Origin: Magnetovibrio sp.
GTDB taxonomy: Bacteria > Pseudomonadota > Alphaproteobacteria > Rhodospirillales > Magnetovibrionaceae
Assembly: GCA_016763255.1 (NCBI GenBank)
Contig: JAESUA010000127.1
Location: 1 to 12,987 of the forward strand
Direction of reading: 5' to 3'
DNA length: 12,987 nt
The position numbers were made by a program, and so were the translations under genes. The notes below the pieces were generated by a model, which was not told the origin of the DNA, searched no databases, and saw only the letters and a program-made list of their open reading frames with translations. This document shows positions 1 to 6,288 of the stretch, piece after piece (the stretch's first letter is position 1; every line of letters begins with the position of its first letter).

Positions 1-421
1 GCCCTCCGCTTAAAACCATTCCATCACTCGGAAGCGCAGGGTAATGATGATAGGCTGGCAGGACGGTGCCGTTTAAAATCAGGTCAGCAATCACTGGCCC
101 CCCTTCATCATCAATGCAAATAACGGGACAGAGAGCGGCACCAGAAAGTTGGCTCCAATGGTCCGCCGAAAGATGAGGGTGATCCGTAATTAATAAATCT
201 GGATTAACTTTTTCCAGAATATCTTTCATCCCATCCAATAGGCCATCGCCCGTTTCAAAGACCTGAACGGCTGGAAAGTAATTTTGAATATTTACGCCTC
301 GGCCCCACAAGAACAACTCATAGGGTTCACCCATAGCTTTAATAAGTGCATGGATACGTACGATGTGAGCTAGACCAATATTACAATCTGCATCAACGCG
401 GATAAGAATTTTTTTTAACAT
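1..421 (-). CDS. pseG: PseG-like UDP-2,4-diacetamido-2,4,6-trideoxy-beta-L-altropyranose hydrolase, 3' end cut by window
   Basis: This is an open frame starting at ATG 421-419 and running 140 codons off the left edge with no stop. PseG removes UDP from the diacetamido-trideoxy-altrose intermediate before condensation with pyruvate; it is a cytoplasmic GT-B-fold enzyme related to MurG, usually about 275 or more residues, so about half is visible. Seen: N-terminal beta strand and loop KKILIRVDADCNIGLAHIVR (residues 3-22), which matches the family pattern of I/L-R-x-D-x(4)-IG-x-x-H-x-x-R, with the catalytic-type His at 19 and Arg at 22. DLLITDHPHLSADHW (75-89) corresponds to the family's LLIxDHYG-L segment. 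ICIDDEGG (101-108) followed by ADLILNG (112-118) corresponds to the FDD...CDLLLN segment. The Gly normally before His is Ala18. It starts 4 bases after the stop of the upstream methyltransferase, so it belongs to the same transcript; I see no good Shine-Dalgarno. The assignment rests on motifs remembered from the family; a related spore-coat-type hydrolase is possible. Confidence 0.72.
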   Translation of the reverse strand, partial: MLKKILIRVDADCNIGLAHIVRIHALIKAMGEPYELFLWGRGVNIQNYFPAVQVFETGDGLLDGMKDILEKVNPDLLITDHPHLSADHWSQLSGAALCPVICIDDEGGPVIADLILNGTVLPAYHHYPALPSDGMVLSGG

Positions 422-425
422 TAGA

Positions 426-1097
426 TTATTTCTGGAGATATACCAACCATTCGTCCTCTATGGTGGCTCCACCTCCCCTTGTTATCGAAGAACGATCAAT
501 TGAAATTGATGAGAACTCAGTCAGCATCTTAAGTAAAATTTTCTTGGGAAATAACGTCAAAACACTACCCTCTTCAAACGGCCACGAGCTTTCACCTCCT
601 TGATCATTCAATTTGTATTGATGATTGCCTAAATATGATGAGGATTTTGAGCGGGAGTCCTCTGGCGATTTGACATAAATGAATGCATGGCCACATGGCT
701 TAAGAACACGATATATTTCCTTGAGGCTACGTTCGTAGCTATCGGGGTCTAAATAGTAGAGCACGCCAAAGCTAAGTATTCCGTCGAATAAATCATCTTC
801 AAAAGGCAAGTCATCCGCACTGCAGTGAACTGAGTTTGCCTCAATACCTTTTTCTTTAGCCCAGCTCTCAAAACAGTTTAGAGCAGGAACGGAGAGGTCT
901 GCCATAGTCACATCAATGCCAGATTCAGCCATAAAGATGCTATGGCGACCGCCACCTCCACCTAAATCCAATACTTTATATTTCTTGCTGTCACGCGCCC
1001 CAAACGAACGGAACATCCACCGAACAACCAGTTCGGAGGGGTAAGCCGGTACAGAATCATTCCCCTTATGAAGGCTGTCCCAGTTAACCGTTTTCAT
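426..1097 (-). CDS. Class I SAM-dependent methyltransferase, 223 aa
   Basis: A small cytosolic Rossmann-fold methyltransferase of the Methyltransf_11 type, and substrate unknown. The SAM-binding motif I is VLDLGGGGGRHS (residues 42-53), unusually rich in Gly. The acidic residue at the end of strand beta-2 is D67 in MADLS. LPFEDDLFDGILSFGVLYYL (97-116) covers motifs II and III, and EIYRVLKPCGHAFIYV (127-142) is the post-III segment of this superfamily. The C-terminal third (from about 145) is Ser-rich and not recognisable. Its start ATG overlaps the stop of the upstream aminotransferase as ATGA, and its own stop lies 4 bases before the PseG-like start, so all three are probably co-translated. 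From its place I infer that it O- or N-methylates a sugar or sugar nucleotide of this glycan, but nothing in the sequence identifies the acceptor. No transmembrane segment or signal peptide is seen. Confidence 0.9.
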   Translation of the reverse strand: MKTVNWDSLHKGNDSVPAYPSELVVRWMFRSFGARDSKKYKVLDLGGGGGRHSIFMAESGIDVTMADLSVPALNCFESWAKEKGIEANSVHCSADDLPFEDDLFDGILSFGVLYYLDPDSYERSLKEIYRVLKPCGHAFIYVKSPEDSRSKSSSYLGNHQYKLNDQGGESSWPFEEGSVLTLFPKKILLKMLTEFSSISIDRSSITRGGGATIEDEWLVYLQK

Positions 1098-2164
1098 GAA
1101 AACACTTTGCTAATAATTTCAGAGGATTTTTGGATTTTATCGATTGAGTAATTTCGGTCGAGCCAAAGGTTTAAGACACATCCACCCCAAACATCCTTGG
1201 CTGAAGTGGGTATTAGATTCTGCGGTAACTCTTTGCTCAAAGAACCATAATTTGTACCCGCATCAATCCCATTACGCCTTAGCTCTTGCAGCAACACCTG
1301 CCTTTTATCCTTGACGGTACGGATAAGACGCCAAGGTATCGGTTGCGGCAGGTTCACGGGGACCAAATTGGATTCAAATGCATGCAGGGCACTGTCCCAT
1401 AGATCCTTAAGCATATTACGATGAGCTACTTCATCATCATATCCATCGAGCGCAACTTCTAAATTTCTTGCCCACACATCAGACCAATTAAACCTAACAA
1501 GCTGTCGTTCTACCTCAAAAATCTGATTTAAATCACTCATATTTGATATCGGAGAGTCGCCCCCCGTACGCAATGCACGACGAGCAATCATTACATTTTC
1601 CTCCATGGTCTGATTGATCACTGAATGCCGTGGATAATGATATACCTTTTGAGCAATTTCTTTAACAAGCGACAAATCATCACTTAATAATGCGCCACCG
1701 CCACCAGCATGGATGACCTTCGCATAACCGAAACTCAACACACTTGCATCCGGCTGAAAACCGACGTTATATTTCGGGCGAATAGCGTTGGTGTCATTTT
1801 CTAAAATGAACCAACCCTTTGATCTATATTCCTCTACTAAAACGCCATAGTTTTGAATAAACCCATAAAGGTGTGGGATCATCCATACACCCGGTTGGGA
1901 TTGGTCCAAAACTTCTCTCAATGTTTCCAAAGTCGGCAAACCCGTTTCTGGTGAAACAGGCACCGCTACGGGTATAGCACCCGCCTCAATGATTGAGATC
2001 GCAACAGATGTGCATATATTGGCCGGAATTAAGACAGGCTTTCCTACTGCGACTTCTTCCAGTAATGCACATATCAATGAACGTGCCCGGCCCGCCAGCA
2101 CAGAACCTTCAAATTGAAACAGGTTCATTAAACGCGTTTCAAGTTGAAACTTATACGGAGTCAT
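1094..2164 (-). CDS. DegT/DnrJ/EryC1-like PLP aminotransferase (divergent), 356 aa
   Basis: Fold-type I aminotransferase of the sugar-aminotransferase family, about 30 residues shorter than PseC. The likely Schiff-base lysine is K149 in SFGYAKVIHAGGGGALLS (residues 144-161), which lines up with SFHPVKTITTGEGGAI of the neighbouring PseC. The N-terminal block GRARSL (25-30) stands where family members have the phosphate-cradle SGTAAL. IPANICTSVAISIIEAGAIP (46-65) corresponds to the TFVATANA...GA.P segment. The usual EDAxHA/EDAAQA block is replaced by LENDTNA (121-127): the Asp that normally contacts the pyridine nitrogen aligns with Asn123, with an Asp next to it. The start ATG overlaps the upstream C-methyltransferase stop (ATGA), and its stop overlaps the next methyltransferase start in the same way. 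By context it probably aminates a keto-sugar nucleotide. The substrate, and whether activity is normal with the altered block, cannot be read from the sequence. Confidence 0.88.
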   Translation of the reverse strand: MTPYKFQLETRLMNLFQFEGSVLAGRARSLICALLEEVAVGKPVLIPANICTSVAISIIEAGAIPVAVPVSPETGLPTLETLREVLDQSQPGVWMIPHLYGFIQNYGVLVEEYRSKGWFILENDTNAIRPKYNVGFQPDASVLSFGYAKVIHAGGGGALLSDDLSLVKEIAQKVYHYPRHSVINQTMEENVMIARRALRTGGDSPISNMSDLNQIFEVERQLVRFNWSDVWARNLEVALDGYDDEVAHRNMLKDLWDSALHAFESNLVPVNLPQPIPWRLIRTVKDKRQVLLQELRRNGIDAGTNYGSLSKELPQNLIPTSAKDVWGGCVLNLWLDRNYSIDKIQKSSEIISKVFS

Positions 2165-3378
2165 TTATGAAGCTCAATTTCTTCAAATTGAGGGTGGCAA
2201 AAAATTACCTTTGTAAGTGCGTCACTAAACTCGTCTCGGATTGCATCAAGGATCGCATACTTAAAGAAATCACTCGCTATTAATACTGTCGAAACATCAC
2301 CTTCCTTAAGACGCTCAGGTGCAACAACAACAATATCTGTTCCAGGCAGCACTTTCCCTTGTTTTCTGGGGTCGCGGTCAACTGCGTAAGCAACCCTATC
2401 GGTCGGAATATTTGCTAAATGAATTATACCTGTGGCAATGGAACTGGCACCATAAATAACGATTAACCCTTCATTAGCGGCAAGCCAAGCTGCTAAATTT
2501 TTCTGTAATGTTTCTACATATGTTGAAAATTCAATAAACTGGTCTTTGATGTACTGATGGTAAAAATCAATTTGTGGTTTTTGGGGTTTCTTGTCATTTA
2601 GCCTGCAAACAACAAACTGCCGGAAATCGCGAATGCCATGGGCAAGCACCTCCCATCCTTCTCGGTTTAGGAGCTGTATCAGGCTGTGTTTTGTGAAATA
2701 ATGTAAATGTTGGTGATAGAAATTCCCGATAACGTGGTTTTCAAGAGTGTGCTCAATATTCGGTGTCTCTATTAACAGTACACCGTGGGGTTTAAGCACT
2801 AGCTCACATGCTCTAAGCAGTTCGGCAGGGTCTGAAACATGCTCAATTAAATGGCGCATGATAACCAATCCAACGGAATTATCTTTGTATAATCCTGCTT
2901 CAAAATAGACTGGATTAACCTCTACACCATGTTGCGCTTGAGCAATCTCACCAACCTTGTTTGGCTCAACCCCCCACAAAGGGTGACCTTCAAACAACGA
3001 AAGAAATGATCCATCGAAACAACCAATTTCCAGAACGGGGTCTTCCGGTTGGAGGCCGTTGGGAAATGCAAAGTCTAGAAAACTTTTGCAGTCCAGCGCC
3101 ATTTGATCCGCCTGGGGAATTACACCATTTGGAATGACGCTGGTGTAATCACCTTGATAAACGAAATCCAATGCCGCCGTATTGGGACGTTGAAGAAGCT
3201 GAACGTGAGAACAACTAGAACATATTGCGACAGCCAATGGCAGAACAGGGACATTTATTGTACTTGAGCAAGCACTTGTCAGCAGGGGATATTGTTGTTT
3301 GAAGAAAACTTGTTCCAAAACACTCCCGCAACACATGCAGTTTGAAACAACCTCTACGTTAATTTTTGTGTCGGTCAT
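2161..3378 (-). CDS. Three-domain sugar C-methyltransferase-like protein (NovU/TylCIII/TcaB9 type, divergent), 405 aa
   Basis: Family members transfer a methyl group from SAM to C3 of nucleotide-linked 4-keto-6-deoxy sugars. Seen in order: an N-terminal zinc-binding domain with two Cys pairs, C14-x-x-C17 (NCMCCGS) and C53-x-x-C56 (ICSSCSH); a central SAM domain with PVLEIGCFDGSF (residues 114-125) and RHLIEHVSDPAELL (175-188); the active-site region YHQHLHYF (221-228); and a C-terminal Rossmann-like domain starting with LIVIYGASSIATG (305-317) and DRDPRKQG (334-341). Length is right for the family (about 400-415). Odd points: the family motif Y-H-E-H is Y-H-Q-H here (Q223), and the HGGS-x-R motif normally downstream is not recognisable (RDFRQFVV at 250-257). 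The product may therefore differ from classical C3 methylation. A 41-base gap separates it from the upstream gene; GGA six bases before the ATG is a weak ribosome site. It overlaps the following aminotransferase by ATGA. The pair resembles gene pairs that build branched amino sugars. Confidence 0.9.
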   Translation of the reverse strand: MTDTKINVEVVSNCMCCGSVLEQVFFKQQYPLLTSACSSTINVPVLPLAVAICSSCSHVQLLQRPNTAALDFVYQGDYTSVIPNGVIPQADQMALDCKSFLDFAFPNGLQPEDPVLEIGCFDGSFLSLFEGHPLWGVEPNKVGEIAQAQHGVEVNPVYFEAGLYKDNSVGLVIMRHLIEHVSDPAELLRACELVLKPHGVLLIETPNIEHTLENHVIGNFYHQHLHYFTKHSLIQLLNREGWEVLAHGIRDFRQFVVCRLNDKKPQKPQIDFYHQYIKDQFIEFSTYVETLQKNLAAWLAANEGLIVIYGASSIATGIIHLANIPTDRVAYAVDRDPRKQGKVLPGTDIVVVAPERLKEGDVSTVLIASDFFKYAILDAIRDEFSDALTKVIFCHPQFEEIELHK

Positions 3379-3419
3379 ATAGGGTCCAATTGATCAATAA
3401 AATAATTCTAACGTCAGCT

Positions 3420-5399
3420 CTAGTGATCTGCGGTTTCGGGTAAATAAGTTTTTTTAATAACAGAACGCATATTTACGTCATCAGAAACTTTTCCCGCCAC
3501 TTGTCCATAATAGTCTCTCTGCATCTCAGCCCATAAGTCTGGATCCATAAAATGGCCCGTTTCAATAATATCAGTAAACCGAATTCCCAGGTCTTCATCA
3601 CTACAAGCCATTACTGGATATGGGGCGTAATCATGCCAACATGAAATCATTTTTTGCCCACTAACGAGGGGCTCATAAAACAGCGTTGGGATGCCATCTG
3701 CCAGGCATTGATCAGCTAAAGAAGTATATCGTGCGATTACAACATCAGCCATGCCAACTAAGATGTAAGACCGCTCATTCACATCATGCATGTGATCAAT
3801 TTCAACGTTATTGAGCCCCTTAATATCTCTTACGATATCCGCAAAGACAGGGATGTTGACCCAATCGGCGTTCTTTCCTCTGATGACAAACATGCATTTA
3901 GGATTATTTATCGCTAGATTTATTATCGCTTGATAAAAGAGGGTGTTATTTTCCCAAGAAGTGGCAATGTGAAGAGCATTGTTAAATGGATCAACTTGAG
4001 AATGACAGTCTAGCGCAATACATACTTTTTCAAAATTGCTAAAACGCTTTTTTCTTTCAGCCATCCCTTCCGCTTGTCGTGATTTAATAATTCGCACCTT
4101 AGGATCGCCTGCCACAATGGTTTGATCAACTGAAGCGTTTAAATTTCCCAACACAACTCTCTTAGACAGCTCACCTTGTACAAAGTAAAGGTCCAGTAAC
4201 GGTGGTCCGGAATCCATAAATGCCATCATCAGTCTGTCTTGTGAAGAAACCACACCAATTCCATAAGCCTGCAATGCAATGCATGCCGGACGTGGGAAAA
4301 GATAATCATATCCTAAAAGGGCAACTTTCGCCTCTGATATAGGGGAAAAAGCTTTGTAATAAAATTCAACGGCACAAGCAGTGTTCGTTAACAAAATAAA
4401 CTGCGACAATTGAGACTTACGTAAAACACCAACACCATTTTCTTTAACAACAGACAAAAATTTTTTAAGGCGTTCAATGAGGCCAAACGGGTGATGACCA
4501 ACATATATGGCCTTTAGGTCACGGCACGCATAATCATGTTTAATCGTCTCTAAAAGAGATGGATTTATGAGATTGACAAGCTCAACATGAATAATGTTTT
4601 TCTCGTATAGTGGGCTGTCGGTATCTAAATCATAATATTGGTCTTTAGAAAACAATTTAGCGTACCCAACACCCTTGTGAGGAAAATAGAGAACATCACG
4701 ACATGCAGCTGATTCCAACGGCGGGTACTGGTCTGTGCCTGTATCTGCTGAACTTTCATGCCCCTTATTACTGGAAAGAGATTCCGTCAGGATTTTAAAT
4801 ACTTGCATCCCCAAACGAATGCCATGCCCCCAGAAATTTCCGAGTATGAAGGGCCACAAATTCTTAACCCCTACATATTTCTCTATCAACCCATGTACTG
4901 GCATTCTAGGTACGAATACATATGCCTGATAACCCATTTGCCTGAAGTAGTTCGAGAGCGCATATGCATGCCCCGATACGAGAATACTTTTTTCAAGTGC
5001 ATCGTATAGCAGCGTCCGCAACTTGCGCTCAGATTCAACGGGAAAAGGTAAGAGTTTAGTCAGAGTGTCGAAGTGTTTCTGACTAAATGCTAATTCGAAA
5101 ATTTCATTTGCATATTCGATAGAAATGGCAGCATACGGATTGGTCTTATAACCTGGGAATTGATCACACTGAGCCCAAAATATTTTCAGGCCAGACAGGC
5201 GCTTCATCGTTTCAGTTGAACGAAATGCGCCAATAGGCTCCATAACAACACAAGTAAAACTAAAAACACGAAGAAATAAAGCTACGCAAAATGTAAAAGG
5301 TGTAAGCTGACGGAGCACAACGACCTTACTTCCCATAGGTGGCATCTCACCGCGAAGTCCTTCGTCGAATTTGCCCAAGGTTTCCTCAAAATCAGCCAT
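3420..5399 (-). CDS. Large GT-B-like glycan transferase of unknown specificity, 659 aa
   Basis: I do not recognise a named ortholog. The C-terminal half looks like the GT-B / capsule-polysaccharide-transferase fold: KVALLGYDYLFPRP (residues 358-371); DLYFVQGELSKRVVLG (403-418) followed by VAGDPKVRI (429-437), which resembles the 'fvwGe...i.vtGnprfD' pattern of Kdo- and CDP-glycerol-type transferases; FVIRGKN (504-510); and ADVVIARYTSLADQCLADGI (551-570) with PTLFYEP, which resembles the 'ADvlItDySSv..e....gkPviFy' donor-site motif of CDP-glycerol glycerophosphotransferases. The N-terminal half (to about 230) has no familiar motif; a Ser/His-rich patch (207-222) may be a linker. VALFLRVFSFTCVV (39-52) is hydrophobic but short. 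The start ATG has no clear Shine-Dalgarno, so a start at Met19 or Met22 is possible. It lies 42 bases after a methyltransferase. From context I infer a role in adding a sugar, possibly the nonulosonic acid, to the glycan. Donor and acceptor are unknown. Confidence 0.82.
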   Translation of the reverse strand: MADFEETLGKFDEGLRGEMPPMGSKVVVLRQLTPFTFCVALFLRVFSFTCVVMEPIGAFRSTETMKRLSGLKIFWAQCDQFPGYKTNPYAAISIEYANEIFELAFSQKHFDTLTKLLPFPVESERKLRTLLYDALEKSILVSGHAYALSNYFRQMGYQAYVFVPRMPVHGLIEKYVGVKNLWPFILGNFWGHGIRLGMQVFKILTESLSSNKGHESSADTGTDQYPPLESAACRDVLYFPHKGVGYAKLFSKDQYYDLDTDSPLYEKNIIHVELVNLINPSLLETIKHDYACRDLKAIYVGHHPFGLIERLKKFLSVVKENGVGVLRKSQLSQFILLTNTACAVEFYYKAFSPISEAKVALLGYDYLFPRPACIALQAYGIGVVSSQDRLMMAFMDSGPPLLDLYFVQGELSKRVVLGNLNASVDQTIVAGDPKVRIIKSRQAEGMAERKKRFSNFEKVCIALDCHSQVDPFNNALHIATSWENNTLFYQAIINLAINNPKCMFVIRGKNADWVNIPVFADIVRDIKGLNNVEIDHMHDVNERSYILVGMADVVIARYTSLADQCLADGIPTLFYEPLVSGQKMISCWHDYAPYPVMACSDEDLGIRFTDIIETGHFMDPDLWAEMQRDYYGQVAGKVSDDVNMRSVIKKTYLPETADH

Positions 5400-5441
5400 C
5401 TGAAATGTCAGTCTTATTTGAATTATTCATAAGTGCGTGGA

Positions 5442-6263
5442 TTATTTTCGTCTGTAAACAAGCAAGGAGGTAACGACCTCCGTGTCATCAACACAATTTG
5501 AAGCATCCACCAGCGGTCGTATGGCAAAAATTAAATCAAACCCAGACCGGTTAAACTCGTACGTCCAAAACCTAGTATAGCCACCGCCATTTTCGTTGAT
5601 CACAAACATAACTAAATCGTTGGACACACGGCACACCTCTCGAACGAGGGCAAACGAAGGATGATTGTATTCAACGGTTGCTCCAAAGGTGTAAACACCA
5701 CTGAACGAGCGATCTGGATGACGTGTAAGGTAACGTTGGAAAATATTGTGATCTAATGTGCATTGATCGTATGTTTTTGGAAACCTTTCCTGAAATGCAA
5801 CAAAGGCCTTCTTCATGATATCAACGCCGTAAAGCGATGTATGGCCACGATCATATAAAAAATTCAGATGGCGCCCCATGTTGCAGCCCAGGTCCAATAT
5901 CGGAGCATCTTTATCTCCAACTAATTTTGAAAACAAATCAAGAGCGCTACGGTGATGGGAAGGTATTTCAGAGAAGGCTTGGACATCTTTTGGCAAACCA
6001 TGTCCGCTGTAAATCCACGGTAATTCTTGCGTCAGGCGTGGCCAGAACCAAAACATGTGACGCAATATTCTTCTCAATAGAGACTCTTTATATGTGCCAT
6101 CTAAAAGGCTATCGACCTCCTTGTCTTTAATGATCAATGCCCACAACGAGGGGAAATAGAAGAATGTGCTACATACCTTCAGCCAAAAAACCCGCGTGTT
6201 CTTAAACCCCTTAATAGTATGAGTATGTTTCATTTTAATGAGATCAAAATCTAATTTATTCAT
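5442..6263 (-). CDS. SAM-dependent methyltransferase with extended N-terminus, 273 aa
   Basis: Rossmann-fold methyltransferase with motif I PILDLGCNMGRHLNFL (residues 121-136) and the motif II acidic residue D148 (LYGVDIMKKA). SFSGVYTFGATVEYNHPSFA (186-205) is the motif III region, and EVCRVSNDLVMFVIN (209-223) is the post-III strand. The roughly 115 residues before motif I are longer than in simple methyltransferases and include an aromatic/hydrophobic stretch, FWLKVCSTFFYFPSLWALII (26-45), which could let it sit on a membrane or on a lipid-linked substrate. The frame also allows a TTG start one codon upstream (6266). AGGG at 6274-6277 is 10 bases from the ATG and 7 from the TTG, so the start differs by one residue at most. 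The gene follows the ABC exporter after about 25 bases and precedes the large GT-like gene. The acceptor is unknown; a glycan or lipid-linked sugar is likely from context. Confidence 0.88.
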   Translation of the reverse strand: MNKLDFDLIKMKHTHTIKGFKNTRVFWLKVCSTFFYFPSLWALIIKDKEVDSLLDGTYKESLLRRILRHMFWFWPRLTQELPWIYSGHGLPKDVQAFSEIPSHHRSALDLFSKLVGDKDAPILDLGCNMGRHLNFLYDRGHTSLYGVDIMKKAFVAFQERFPKTYDQCTLDHNIFQRYLTRHPDRSFSGVYTFGATVEYNHPSFALVREVCRVSNDLVMFVINENGGGYTRFWTYEFNRSGFDLIFAIRPLVDASNCVDDTEVVTSLLVYRRK

Positions 6264-6288
6264 CAAATTTATACCCTGTGTGTCCTAC

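Noticed and set aside
3389..3398. Palindrome ATTGATCAAT as an operator upstream of the C-methyltransferase
   Set aside because: A 10-base A/T-rich palindrome is expected by chance, and the gap is only 41 bases inside what looks like one transcript.
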